A stretch of DNA of 64,000 nucleotides from an uncultured Clostridia bacterium (GTDB lineage: Bacteria; Bacillota; Clostridia; Lachnospirales; Lachnospiraceae): assembly GCA_948467395.1 (NCBI GenBank), contig CAOKDX010000009.1:1-64000 (forward strand), in the 5' to 3' direction. Under the pieces are notes generated by a model that saw only the letters and a list, made by a program, of their open reading frames with translations, did not search any database and had not been told where the DNA came from. Below, piece by piece: positions 22,476-32,171 of this stretch. Numbering within the stretch: position 1 is the first letter of the stretch; each line of letters starts with the position of its first letter. Both the position numbers and the translations under genes were made by a program.

Positions 22476-24261
22476 GAATCTATATTATGAGGATGAGCTG
22501 CTGGAAGAAAATTTCAACGGTTTTATGCTGAAGCGGCTGGTATCCTATGCGGGCGAATATAAATGGGATTATATCAAGGTGATCCTGCTGATGATCGGAT
22601 CGAGTTTTCTTTCATTGATTCCGGCAGCCATTAATATGGAGATTATCAATAGGGTGCTGCCGCAGAATGGCGTCGTACCGGGGAATGTGCTGAGCCTGAC
22701 GGTGTTCTTTCTCAGTATGTGGTTTGCCCTCAGCATCGGCTCGGTATTTGCCAATTTTATTACATCCAAGGCGTCGACAACCGTGGGGAATCATATTATC
22801 TGTAAGCTCCGGGAGGATCTTTTTGAAAAACTAATGGATCTGAGTTTTGATTATTATGACAGCAGACCGACGGGGAAGATCCTGATCCGTATTACGAATT
22901 ATACGGATGAGGTGGCAAACTTCTTTATCAATGACATGACCCGTATCACGGAATGCGCTTTTATCATGATCATTACCATTGTCTGTATCTGCTTTGTGGA
23001 GATCCGTATGGCGGCCATGGCGCTGCTGGTGAGTATTCCGCTGGCAGTGGCGTTGTTCTTTATCGCCAGGGCGCTGCACCGCTGTATGAGGGTGGAGAGA
23101 AATAAGCAGAGCAACCGGACCGCATTTGTGGCCGAGGATATCAACGGACTGGAAGTGATCAAGGCGTTTAACCGGGAAGAGTTAAATAACGACATATTTG
23201 AGGAATTGTCTCACCAGTACCATAAGGCATATATGCACTCCACCAGATACCGGGAAATGTTTTTTCCACTGTCCTGGCTGGGTGTGGAAGTGATCTGTTC
23301 TGTCGCGATGTACCTGACGGCGCTGTTTATTATTACCCATCAAATCGGCGCGGATCTGACACTGGGGGCGCTGGTAGTCGTTACGACATATATGCAGCGT
23401 TTCTCCAACTCTCTCTATGTGATCTGCCAGAGACTGCAGTCGATCACCAATGTGACCTCCAATGTGGAGCGTATCTTCGAGGTGCTGGATACCGAAAGTG
23501 AGATCGTGGAAAAAGAGGATGCAAAAGAGCTGCGCGTCTCACAGGGAGCGGTGGACTTTGAGGATGTGACGTTTTCTTATATAGAGGGAGTTCCGGTGCT
23601 GGAGCATGTGGACCTGAAGGTAGAGCCGGGACAGATGATCGCGCTGGTGGGACCTACCGGGGCGGGAAAGACGACGATCGTCAGTCTGATCAGCCGTTTT
23701 TATGATATTGATGAAGGGAAGATAAAGATTGATGGCACCGACGTCCGTGATGTAACACTGGATTCCCTTCGGGAGAGCGTGGGCGTTATGATGCAGGATA
23801 CGTTCCTGTTCCGGGGAGAAATTATTGAGAATATCCGGTTCTCCAGACCGGAGGCGACAGATGAAGAGTGCATGGAGGCGGCGAAAAAAGTCTATGCCCA
23901 TGATTTCATTATGAAAAAGCCGGACGGCTATCATACGGTGATCACCAGTCAGGGGAATGAACTGTCCGGCGGGGAGAGACAGCTCCTGTCCTTTGCCCGG
24001 CTGCTTCTGAAAAATCCGGATATTATCATTCTGGATGAGGCAACCAGTAATATTGACACAGAGACGGAGAAACTGATCCAGAAAATGTTTTCCACCGTAC
24101 TGAAAGGGAAGACCAGCTTCGTCATCGCCCACCGACTGTCCACGATCAAGAATGCAGACCGGATCCTGTATATTGATGACAAGGGAATACAGGAGGACGG
24201 CAGCCACGAAGACCTGCTGCAGAAGAAAGGGTTATACTATGCCCTGGTGAATAAGGGGTAA
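22468..24261 (+). CDS. ABC exporter half (permease-ATPase), catalytic partner
   Basis: The GTG at 22468 follows AAGGAGGTG by seven bases and lies within the last codons of the first subunit, so the two are translationally coupled. The 597 residues hold six membrane helices and an ATPase domain with Walker A GPTGAGKT (395-402), signature LSGGERQL and Walker B with the intact catalytic Glu524 (IIILDEATSN). Together with the upstream subunit it should form a heterodimeric exporter in the cytoplasmic membrane. An in-frame ATG at 22423 lacks a ribosome site and is unlikely. Confidence 0.9.
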   Translation: MSRNLYYEDELLEENFNGFMLKRLVSYAGEYKWDYIKVILLMIGSSFLSLIPAAINMEIINRVLPQNGVVPGNVLSLTVFFLSMWFALSIGSVFANFITSKASTTVGNHIICKLREDLFEKLMDLSFDYYDSRPTGKILIRITNYTDEVANFFINDMTRITECAFIMIITIVCICFVEIRMAAMALLVSIPLAVALFFIARALHRCMRVERNKQSNRTAFVAEDINGLEVIKAFNREELNNDIFEELSHQYHKAYMHSTRYREMFFPLSWLGVEVICSVAMYLTALFIITHQIGADLTLGALVVVTTYMQRFSNSLYVICQRLQSITNVTSNVERIFEVLDTESEIVEKEDAKELRVSQGAVDFEDVTFSYIEGVPVLEHVDLKVEPGQMIALVGPTGAGKTTIVSLISRFYDIDEGKIKIDGTDVRDVTLDSLRESVGVMMQDTFLFRGEIIENIRFSRPEATDEECMEAAKKVYAHDFIMKKPDGYHTVITSQGNELSGGERQLLSFARLLLKNPDIIILDEATSNIDTETEKLIQKMFSTVLKGKTSFVIAHRLSTIKNADRILYIDDKGIQEDGSHEDLLQKKGLYYALVNKG

Positions 24262-24305
24262 GGCTTTGGTATTAGGGAATGGCGGCCGGGAGCGGAGTTA
24301 ATAAC

Positions 24306-25784
24306 TTAAAATTTCTTTTTCGTCCTCTTCCTGATCCCCTGTGTGACAACGCCCTTCCAGAGTCCCGGATGGAAGAGGATGAGAAGAGGGAACAGCTCCA
24401 GTCTTCCGGCCAGCATATCGAACATCAGCACCCATTTGGAAAATCCGGAGAGGATGCCGAAGCTGCAGGTGGGACCTACTTCAGACAGTCCGGGTCCGAT
24501 ATTGTTCAGTGTGGCCAGGACAGCGGAAAAATTTGTGGTGAAATCCCTTCCCTCGATGGAGACAAGGAATACGGAGGTCACCAGTATAAGGATAAAGGTA
24601 ATGAAATAGACGTTAATGGAACGAACCACATCATGCTCCACCGGTTTTCCTTCAAAGTTAATTTTCTTAATGCTTTTCGGATGGATATAGGACTGGAGTT
24701 CCTTGATCACAGTCTTGATCATAATGACAAGGCGGGATACCTTGATACCGCCTCCCGTACTTCCGGCACAGGCGCCGCAGAACATCAGGAGGAGAAGGGT
24801 TGTCTTACATACCGAGGACCAGGTGTCAAAATCCACGGTGGAGAATCCGGTTGTGGTCATGATGGAAGAGACCTGGAAGGCGGAGTCTGTCAGCGCCTGG
24901 AAGGCGCTTGCAGACGTTCCCAGCAGGCTGATAAAAAGTACGGCGGTGGCGGAGAGGGCGATGATCAGATAGTAGCGCACCTCCTCTACTAAAAACGCTT
25001 TTTTGAATTTACGGTAAATAATATAGTAGTAGGCGTTGAAGTTTACACCGAATAGAAACATAAAAATGGTGACTACCCATTGGAGATAGGGGGAATAGCT
25101 GGCAATACTGTCATTTTTTATTCCGAACCCGCCGGTTCCGGCCGTCCCGAAGCTGATGGTGACGGCATCGAAAAGAGGCATGCTGCCGCATATGAGGAAC
25201 AGGATTTCCAACAGGGTCATACCAAGATAGATCAGATACAGGATCCGGGCAGTGGATTTGATCTTTGGCACCAGCTTTCCCACAGATGGTCCCGGGCTCT
25301 CGGCGCGCATCAGGTTCATATTAGAACCGCCGCCCATGGGGATGATGGCGAGAATGAAGACGAGAACCCCCATACCGCCGATCCAGTGTGTGAAGCTGCG
25401 CCAGAAGATGGAGCAGTGGCTCAGCGCCTCTACATCACTCAGTACGCTTGCCCCGGTAGTAGTGAAACCGGAGACGGTTTCGAATAAGGCATCTGTAAAA
25501 GAGGGGATCTCACCTGTCATAATAAAAGGCAGGCAGCCTGTGAGACTGATCAGGAGCCAGCTCAGAGAGGTGGCGACACAGCCCTCTTTTAGATAGAAAA
25601 CATTGTTCTTTGATTTGCGGAGCGTCATAAGCACTCCGAGAATGCCGCATATGCCTGCCACCAGCAGGTAACAGAACCCCTGGCGTTCCTGATAGATCAC
25701 AGCGATCAGACAGGGCAGCAGAAGCAGGATACATTCTGTTTTCAAAAGAGTACCCAGTATATATCGTACGATGGAACCGTTCAT
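24306..25784 (-). CDS. trkH: TrkH-type potassium transporter
   Basis: The 492-residue membrane protein has the fourfold membrane-pore-membrane repeat of TrkH, with filter-like segments such as VSGFTTTGASVLSD, FGTAGTGGFGIKND and TTTGFSTVDFD. It would take up K+ through the membrane pore under control of the cytoplasmic TrkA ring. It lies 72 bp downstream of trkA on the minus strand and probably shares its transcript. It converges with the ABC exporter genes, 45 bp apart. Confidence 0.95.
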   Translation of the reverse strand: MNGSIVRYILGTLLKTECILLLLPCLIAVIYQERQGFCYLLVAGICGILGVLMTLRKSKNNVFYLKEGCVATSLSWLLISLTGCLPFIMTGEIPSFTDALFETVSGFTTTGASVLSDVEALSHCSIFWRSFTHWIGGMGVLVFILAIIPMGGGSNMNLMRAESPGPSVGKLVPKIKSTARILYLIYLGMTLLEILFLICGSMPLFDAVTISFGTAGTGGFGIKNDSIASYSPYLQWVVTIFMFLFGVNFNAYYYIIYRKFKKAFLVEEVRYYLIIALSATAVLFISLLGTSASAFQALTDSAFQVSSIMTTTGFSTVDFDTWSSVCKTTLLLLMFCGACAGSTGGGIKVSRLVIMIKTVIKELQSYIHPKSIKKINFEGKPVEHDVVRSINVYFITFILILVTSVFLVSIEGRDFTTNFSAVLATLNNIGPGLSEVGPTCSFGILSGFSKWVLMFDMLAGRLELFPLLILFHPGLWKGVVTQGIRKRTKKKF

Positions 25785-25856
25785 ATTCCTATTATTTCCT
25801 CCCGTTTTTTACAAACTACACATTGCTGGTAACGGCGGTCCCCAGCCGGTTCTTTT

Positions 25857-27248
25857 CTATATCATAATATCCAGAATATCGTTAAATCCGGTGTGGGTTG
25901 TCACTATGATCACCCGGTCGCCTACCTGGATGGTATCCTGGCCGCTGGGAATCAGCACCTTACTTCTGCGGTAGATACAGCAGATCAGGAGATTCCTCTT
26001 TAATTTCAGATTCATAAGAGGAACATCTGTCACTTCCGAGGTCTCCTTTACAAGAAATTCAATGGCCTCTACCCTGTGATCAAACATATGATACAGGGAT
26101 TCGATATTGCTGTCCATGGAATTTTTCTTGGCACGGACATAGGCGATGATCGCCTCGGATGTAATATATCTTGGATATACGACACTGCCCAGGTCCAGAC
26201 TGTTGATGACGCTGATAAAGGAACTGCGGTTAATCTTGGTAATGGTTTTGGCCGTGGAAATCTGTCTGGCGTGAAGGGTCAGCATAATATTTTCTTCATC
26301 AATACCGGTGAGGGGGACGAAGGATTCCGTATGTTCAATCCCCTCCTCCTTCAGTAGCTCCTGATCGCTGCCGTCCCCATTGATAATAATGGCTTTGGGA
26401 AGGAGTATGCTGAGTTCTTCGCAGCGTTTCTGGTTTTTTTCAATGATCTTGACGTCAATGCCCATCTGCAGCAGCTGGCTTGCCAGATAGTAGGCGGCGC
26501 GTCCTCCTCCTACGATCATTGTGTTTTTCACCTGTTTTGTCTTAAATCCAATCTTTTCCAGGAAGGACCGGATATGTTTGCGGGAGGACACGATGGATAT
26601 AATATCCCCCTTTTTGATCCGGAAATCACCGCCGGGTATCGTTACCTCCCCGCCGCGCTCTACGGCGCATATCAATATATCATTGGTTATGTTTCTGCCC
26701 AGATTGGCAATGGTCATGCCGTCCAGCGTATTTTTTTCCGGTATTTTGAATTTGATAATCTCAGCCTGTCCATTGGCGAAGGAGGTGACCTCCAGTGCAG
26801 TGGGCAGGAACAGGATCCGGGCGATCTCACGGGAGGCTTCCAGCTCCGGGTTGATCACCATGGCAAGTCCCAGCCTTGCACGGAGATAACCTACCTCCTT
26901 GCTGTAATCCGGGGTGCGGACCCGGGCGATGGCGTCGCAGTCGTCCCCCACCTGTTTGGCGATGGTACAGCAGAGAAGATTCAGCTCGTCGGAGGCGGTG
27001 ACGGCGATGATCAGATTTGCTGTCTCTATGCCGGCTTCCATCTGCGTACTGTAGCTGGCACCGTTTCCGGCAACCCCCATAATATCATAAAAATTTGCGA
27101 TTTCCTGTACCTTGCCGGCATCCTGGTCAATAATCGTGATGTCGTGCCCTTCCCGGCTGAGCTGCTCAACCAGTGTCGTTCCCACCTTCCCACAGCCCAC
27201 AATGATTATATGCAGCCCGCTGGTAATGGGCTTCTTTATCATAGACAT
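25857..27248 (-). CDS. trkA: TrkA-type potassium channel regulator (two RCK units)
   Basis: I choose the ATG at 27248 because GGAGG lies five bases before it on the minus strand; the longer frame begins inside that site. The 463 residues contain two RCK units, each a Rossmann domain (IIIVGCGKVGTTLVEQL near residue 12 and MIVGGGRAAYYLASQLLQ near 230) followed by a RCK_C domain. It binds NAD(H)/ATP and gates TrkH. The tandem arrangement is that of classical TrkA rather than the single KtrA. It is followed by trkH. Confidence 0.95.
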   Translation of the reverse strand: MSMIKKPITSGLHIIIVGCGKVGTTLVEQLSREGHDITIIDQDAGKVQEIANFYDIMGVAGNGASYSTQMEAGIETANLIIAVTASDELNLLCCTIAKQVGDDCDAIARVRTPDYSKEVGYLRARLGLAMVINPELEASREIARILFLPTALEVTSFANGQAEIIKFKIPEKNTLDGMTIANLGRNITNDILICAVERGGEVTIPGGDFRIKKGDIISIVSSRKHIRSFLEKIGFKTKQVKNTMIVGGGRAAYYLASQLLQMGIDVKIIEKNQKRCEELSILLPKAIIINGDGSDQELLKEEGIEHTESFVPLTGIDEENIMLTLHARQISTAKTITKINRSSFISVINSLDLGSVVYPRYITSEAIIAYVRAKKNSMDSNIESLYHMFDHRVEAIEFLVKETSEVTDVPLMNLKLKRNLLICCIYRRSKVLIPSGQDTIQVGDRVIIVTTHTGFNDILDIMI

Positions 27249-27424
27249 AATTTCCTCCATCTAATGCACCTTGCATATTGTTTTCATAATTCTGTCACTA
27301 TAGTTATAACACATTTTGTTAAGATATGCTATACTATTTAAGGCAGTTGTATTATAATATTGACGGGGAGTAAAATGTGGCAGATCATTGTCACTGACAT
27401 GATATAAAGGCAGGGAAAAAATAA

Positions 27425-28825
27425 ATGGATATGAAGAAAATGATCCGGAGAGAGCTGTCTACCACGCAGCTCATCACACTGGGATTCCTGATGGCTATCC
27501 TGGCAGGGGCGTTACTGCTGACGCTGCCCTGCTCTTCTGCAGAGGGCACAGCGACCTCCTTTGTGGACAGCTTATTTACTTCGGCGACTTCGGTATGTGT
27601 CACCGGACTGGTAGTAGTTACCACGGCGACGCACTGGAGTTTCTTTGGAAAACTTGTTATACTCGGGTTAATACAGCTGGGAGGACTGGGCATTATTTCT
27701 TTTACCACCGGCATGATGATGGTACTGAGGAAGAGAATCACACTGCGGGACAGGGTGCTTTTGGAGGATTCGCTGAATCTGAATACGCTGAAAGGGCTTG
27801 TCCGCTTTTTGAAGAGGATCTTTAAGGGAACCTTTCTGGTAGAGGGTGTGGGGGCGCTGTGCTATTCCTTTCTATTCATTCCCATGTTTGTCAGGGAGTC
27901 CGGCGTATTGGAAGGGGTGCTTCGAGGAATATGGTATTCCGTATTCCACGCCGTATCGGCTTTCTGCAATGCGGGCATAGATCTGTTTGGGGATGCGGGA
28001 GTGACGTCCTTCGCCGCCAGTCCCTGGTTTAATATTGTCACAATGCTGCTGATCATTTTCGGCGGGCTGGGCTTTATTGTGTGGTGGGATATTATTGAAA
28101 ATATAAAGAGATCGGCGGAGGTGGGATTTTCCCTTCGGCAGAGCTTCCGCCGGCTGAAGCTCCATTCCAAGATTACGCTGGTGACAACCGTCTCTCTTAT
28201 TGTGGCAGGGGCCGTATTCGTCTTCTGTCTGGAGTATACAAATCCGGAGACTATAGGAAACTTTTCCCTGCCACAGAAGATCATGGCAAGTTTTTTTCAG
28301 TCAGTGACCCTGAGGACGGCGGGATTTTCCACCTTCTCCCAGAGTGGTCTTCGGATCGGCAGTGTGCTTGTCTGTCTCTTTCTCATGCTGATCGGGGGAT
28401 CCTCCATATCTACTGCCGGGGGGATTAAGACTTCCACCTTTGCGGCCCTGGTGCTGAGTACCAGGATGACGATACAGGGAAGAGACCATCTGGTGGTTTT
28501 TCACCGGCACATTCCCCACAAAACGGTGCAGAAGGCTTTAGCGGTATCCATGGTAAGCATGCTGGTGTTTGTGGCGGCGGTGTTTACCCTGTATATGACA
28601 GAGGGAGGGAGCATAGTGGACGTAGCCTTTGAGACGGCCAGCGCCATCGCTACGGTGGGGCTCTCCCGGGATTACACGGGAAAACTGCATGTGGCGGGAA
28701 AACTCATTATTACGCTGTGCATGTACCTTGGCCGGATCGGTCCGATTTCCCTGGCCATATTTTTTGAGAGGAAGAAAAAGGCTGCGGTATTCCGTTATGC
28801 CGAGGAGGATATTACAGTTGGTTAG
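27425..28825 (+). CDS. ktrB: KtrB-type potassium transporter
   Basis: The 466-residue membrane protein has four pore loops with the conserved Gly filter residues: TSVCVTGLVVV, SAFCNAGIDLF, LRTAGFSTFSQ and ATVGLSRDY. It is shorter than TrkH at the N-terminus and pairs with KtrA encoded 68 bp downstream. K+ uptake through KtrB is Na+-dependent in several bacteria. The gene is divergent from trkA over a 176-bp AT-rich gap, so two different K+ uptake systems share one control region. Confidence 0.95.
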   Translation: MDMKKMIRRELSTTQLITLGFLMAILAGALLLTLPCSSAEGTATSFVDSLFTSATSVCVTGLVVVTTATHWSFFGKLVILGLIQLGGLGIISFTTGMMMVLRKRITLRDRVLLEDSLNLNTLKGLVRFLKRIFKGTFLVEGVGALCYSFLFIPMFVRESGVLEGVLRGIWYSVFHAVSAFCNAGIDLFGDAGVTSFAASPWFNIVTMLLIIFGGLGFIVWWDIIENIKRSAEVGFSLRQSFRRLKLHSKITLVTTVSLIVAGAVFVFCLEYTNPETIGNFSLPQKIMASFFQSVTLRTAGFSTFSQSGLRIGSVLVCLFLMLIGGSSISTAGGIKTSTFAALVLSTRMTIQGRDHLVVFHRHIPHKTVQKALAVSMVSMLVFVAAVFTLYMTEGGSIVDVAFETASAIATVGLSRDYTGKLHVAGKLIITLCMYLGRIGPISLAIFFERKKKAAVFRYAEEDITVG

Positions 28826-28893
28826 CGGGGCGGCTGGTTCGAAACGGTGCCATGGGATTAAGGGGAAAAAGAGAGAAAGAAGGTTTGAGTGGT

Positions 28894-29544
28894 ATGAATA
28901 AATCATTTGCAGTGTTGGGACTTGGGAAATTCGGCGTCAGTGTGGTACATGAGCTGTACGAGGCTGGTGCCGATGTTCTGGCGGTGGACCGCAATAAGGA
29001 GAGGCTGCAGGCAGTGACCCAGTATGCCACCTATGCGGCGGCAGCGGATATCGAGGATGCGGAGGCAATGAATTCCCTGGGACTCTCCAATATGGACGGG
29101 GTTGTGATCGCCGTGACGGAGAACCTCAATGCCAGTATTCTGGCGACGATCTATGCCAAGGAGGCCGGCGTGCCCAATGTGATCGCCAAGGCAAAGGATG
29201 AGACCCATATCAAAATCCTTAAGAAGCTGGGAGCGGATATGACCGTCCTGCCGGAATATGAGTCCGGGATTCGCATTGCAAGGCATCTTGCCACAGGAAA
29301 TGTTTTGAATTTTGTGGAGCTTTCTGATGATATCCGCATGGTTGAGATCTCTATCCGGGAGGAATGGGCAGGGCATTCCCTGAAAGAACTGGATCTGCGC
29401 AAAAGGGAGCATATCAATGTGATCGCCCTGCGAAGCAGGGGGGAGATCTCGACAAACCTGGATCCTGACAGACCTCTGGAAAAGGGAAGTTCCATGCTGA
29501 TCACAGTGGACAAAAAGGTTTTAAACAGACTTACGAGAGAATAA
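28894..29544 (+). CDS. ktrA: KtrA-type potassium channel regulator
   Basis: The ATG at 28894 gives 216 residues, the family's usual size; a 14-residue longer version from 28852 is possible but unlikely. The Rossmann motif VLGLGKFGVSVVHEL near the start binds nucleotide, and the C-terminal RCK_C domain begins near residue 140. It forms a cytoplasmic ring that gates KtrB and in related bacteria responds to ATP/ADP and c-di-AMP. AAAGAAGG lies upstream at a wide spacing. Confidence 0.9.
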   Translation: MNKSFAVLGLGKFGVSVVHELYEAGADVLAVDRNKERLQAVTQYATYAAAADIEDAEAMNSLGLSNMDGVVIAVTENLNASILATIYAKEAGVPNVIAKAKDETHIKILKKLGADMTVLPEYESGIRIARHLATGNVLNFVELSDDIRMVEISIREEWAGHSLKELDLRKREHINVIALRSRGEISTNLDPDRPLEKGSSMLITVDKKVLNRLTRE

Positions 29545-29568
29545 AGACAGGAAAAGGAGATTTCCAAT

Positions 29569-30306
29569 ATGTATCGGATCACAATTTGTGATGATGAGCC
29601 GGGGGAACTGGACAAGGCTGAAAGATTATTGAGGCAGTATCAGAAGCAGCATGTGGAATATGGTTTTATTATAGACAGATTTACGGATGCAGAAGAGCTT
29701 GTCAGCAGGATGAAAAAAGAAGATTATGTGACGGATCTTATGTTTATGGACATTTATATGCCGGGAAGACTGGGCATCGATATAGTAAGGGAGATGCGGG
29801 ATATGGGAAATGGATGCCGGCTTATCTTCCTCACTGCCTCTACAGACTTTGCCCTGGATGCATTTCAGGTGGATGCGGACCAGTATCTGGTGAAACCGGT
29901 TCGGGAGAAGGATCTCTTTCCGATTCTCGATAAGCTGCTGTCAAATATTGAGAGGGAACAGAAGAAATATGTGTCCCTGCGCATTGATAACAGGATCCGC
30001 CGGATAGAGGTACACGATATCGTATTCTGCGAGGCGCAGAAAAAGAGCCAGTGTATCTGGATGGCGGACGGCTCGCAGCATCTGATACGGATGACTATGG
30101 CGAAGGTTTATGAGAAACTGTCGGATTTTCCGGAATTTGTCAGAGTGGGGGTCAGCTATGCCGTCAATCTGGAGCATGTGGAGAGTCTGAATGCCAGAGA
30201 GCTGAATATGGACAATGGGAAGAGGATATATCTGCCCCGGGGATCGTATGCCTCCCTTCGGGAGAGCTATTTTGGCTTTTATTGTGAGGAGGGTGAGGAC
30301 GGATGA
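29569..30306 (+). CDS. LytTR-family response regulator
   Basis: The 245 residues consist of a REC domain (phosphoacceptor Asp61 in LMFMDIYMPG, acidic pair CDDE, Lys in YLVKPV) and a LytTR DNA-binding domain from about 140 (KYVSLRIDNRIRRIEVHDIV, FVRVGVSYAVNLEHVES). AAAGGAG precedes the ATG. It is coupled to the sensor gene by an ATGA overlap and is the first gene of a unit that also contains an ECF transporter component, so vitamin or nutrient uptake may be its target; that link is inferred. Confidence 0.9.
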   Translation: MYRITICDDEPGELDKAERLLRQYQKQHVEYGFIIDRFTDAEELVSRMKKEDYVTDLMFMDIYMPGRLGIDIVREMRDMGNGCRLIFLTASTDFALDAFQVDADQYLVKPVREKDLFPILDKLLSNIEREQKKYVSLRIDNRIRRIEVHDIVFCEAQKKSQCIWMADGSQHLIRMTMAKVYEKLSDFPEFVRVGVSYAVNLEHVESLNARELNMDNGKRIYLPRGSYASLRESYFGFYCEEGEDG

Positions 30307-31601
30307 TGCAGATCGGGCTAATTGGGGGGTGGCACAGGCTGTTTGGTCTTATTTTTCTCTTTGTGCTCCATGCCATTGCCGTGCTGCTGGTGTGCCGTAC
30401 GAAGTACAGCAGGAGGGTCACAGTATGGTTCTGTGCAGGAGAGGTGGTGGCACAATTTATTTTTACCATACTGATTTTGATCACCTCAATACCGTATTCG
30501 GCCAAGACGGCTCTTGCGTTTATGGCAGCCCTGGGTATTTTAGTAGCTAATTATCTTCTTTTATCCAGGGACAGGCTGCCGGTGAATCTATTTGCACTCT
30601 TTACCTATGCGCTGGCATTTATGGTGATCCTGTATCTGGCAGGGATGATGTCCTACTGGCTTGTGGGCGGGAGCGAGGTGATTGCACTCTGGATAAGGAC
30701 GCTGCTGCATATATTGCTGCTGGTTCTCTATGGGGCATGTCTCAGGAAGCGGTTCGATGTCCTGCGCCAGGAGGATATCTCTGGCAGCTGGTGGTGGATC
30801 AGCCTGCTGTCCTTTCTGTTTATGGTGTATGTCAGCTATATTGGAGTGAAGGCACAGGGAAAGATGTTCCGCCAGATGGAAGTCATTCATTTTCTTTTTC
30901 TGATCATAATGGTATTGGTTGGATATGTTGTGATCTTCCACACGATATATTATATGCGCAGGAATGCCAGGAACAGCCAAATTGAGATGCAGCAGGAGAT
31001 CGTGTTTGAGAAGATGGAGATCATGCAGCAGCTGCAGGAGGAGACGAAACGCATCCGGCACGATGTCCGGCACCATATTATGAATATCGCCGAATATGCG
31101 AGAAATGGGGAAAATAAGGCACTGCTCCGCTATCTGGGAGAGTACAGCAGGGAGATTGATCAGACAGAATTTCCCTGTATCAGCACGGATCCTGCCATTG
31201 ATAATGTATTGTCCGTATATGCGAAACGGGCGGCACAGCATGGCATCCGTACGGATTTTCAAGTGTCTGCAGGACAGGAGACGGGCATTCGGGAGGTGGA
31301 TATGGTGGCTCTTCTGGCCAATCTGATGGAAAATGCCATTCATGGCTGTCTGGACTCCGGCAGGGAGGATATGTTTCTCAAGGTGCAGATGAAAAAGAGG
31401 GCGGGTAAGCTGTCGATTCTGGTGAGAAATACTTGTGATGAAGGGATGTCGGCTGGAGACAGGCTGCCAGAGGCAGGCATCGGGTTATCCAGCATCAGGA
31501 GAAGCGTCAGCAGATATGATGGGGATATGGATGTGAGAAGCAGCCAGGGAGTATTTGAGAGCAGGATTATCCTAAATGTAGAAAGGAATTATCAATTATG
31601 A
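30303..31601 (+). CDS. GHKL-type sensor histidine kinase
   Basis: The 432 residues start with about six membrane helices (to about residue 210), a typical sensor part of peptide- or nutrient-sensing AgrC-like kinases, then the H-box with His253 (RIRHDVRHHIMNI) and an ATPase domain with N-box LANLMENAIHGCLD and a G-box region GIGLSSIRRSV. The start overlaps the regulator stop codon (ATGA), with GAGGAG upstream. It would phosphorylate the LytTR regulator. No peptide precursor gene is seen nearby. Confidence 0.9.
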   Translation: MMQIGLIGGWHRLFGLIFLFVLHAIAVLLVCRTKYSRRVTVWFCAGEVVAQFIFTILILITSIPYSAKTALAFMAALGILVANYLLLSRDRLPVNLFALFTYALAFMVILYLAGMMSYWLVGGSEVIALWIRTLLHILLLVLYGACLRKRFDVLRQEDISGSWWWISLLSFLFMVYVSYIGVKAQGKMFRQMEVIHFLFLIIMVLVGYVVIFHTIYYMRRNARNSQIEMQQEIVFEKMEIMQQLQEETKRIRHDVRHHIMNIAEYARNGENKALLRYLGEYSREIDQTEFPCISTDPAIDNVLSVYAKRAAQHGIRTDFQVSAGQETGIREVDMVALLANLMENAIHGCLDSGREDMFLKVQMKKRAGKLSILVRNTCDEGMSAGDRLPEAGIGLSSIRRSVSRYDGDMDVRSSQGVFESRIILNVERNYQL

Positions 31602-32164
31602 GAGACAGAAAAAATATTGCAAATATAACCATGACGGCCATGTTTACGGCCATCGGCCTGGTACTTCCGTTCCTGACAGGGCAGATCCAGCAGATTGGAA
31701 ATATGCTTCTGCCAATGCATATCCCGGTTCTTCTGTGCGGACTGATCTGCGGCTGGCAGTACGGCCTTGTGACTGGTCTGACATTGCCGTTACTGCGTTA
31801 TTTTCTCTTCGGGATGCCGGTACTGTTTCCCACCGGTATTGCCATGGCCTTTGAACTGGCGGCGTATGGCGCTGTGTCGGGCCTGCTCTATTCCCGTTCC
31901 CGGTGGAAATGTATGATCGCCCTGTACCGCAGCCTGCTGGCGGCTATGTTATCGGGACGGATCGTGTGGGCTGTTGTCCAGATGCTGCTTCTCGGCGCCG
32001 GGGGGGATGGTTTTACCTGGAAGATGTTTATAACAGGGGCTTTTGTCAATGCCGTTCCGGGAATCATCCTTCAGCTGATTCTGATCCCGGCTGTCATGCT
32101 TGCTCTAGACCGTACCGGGCTGGTACATTTCGCCCGGAAGAGAACAGCGGAAAGCGGGGAGTGA
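31598..32164 (+). CDS. ECF transporter S component
   Basis: The 188-residue protein has about six membrane helices and the conserved segment QQIGNMLLPMHIPVLLCGLI, a hallmark of ECF substrate-binding (S) subunits of the pantothenate/folate-like group. The A, A' and T subunits are not nearby, as in group II ECF systems where the energy module is shared. It overlaps the kinase gene by four bases (ATGA). Its substrate cannot be read, but the P-loop kinase that follows often acts on the imported compound. Confidence 0.85.
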   Translation: MRDRKNIANITMTAMFTAIGLVLPFLTGQIQQIGNMLLPMHIPVLLCGLICGWQYGLVTGLTLPLLRYFLFGMPVLFPTGIAMAFELAAYGAVSGLLYSRSRWKCMIALYRSLLAAMLSGRIVWAVVQMLLLGAGGDGFTWKMFITGAFVNAVPGIILQLILIPAVMLALDRTGLVHFARKRTAESGE

Positions 32165-32171
32165 TGCCGAT

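Noticed and set aside
24279-24992. Long rightward frame opposite trkH
   Set aside because: It is antisense to a clear TrkH gene and has the Gly/His/Asp-rich composition of a shadow frame.
26574-27341. 255-codon rightward frame opposite trkA
   Set aside because: TrkA is unmistakable on the other strand; the rightward frame has no ribosome site or known motif.
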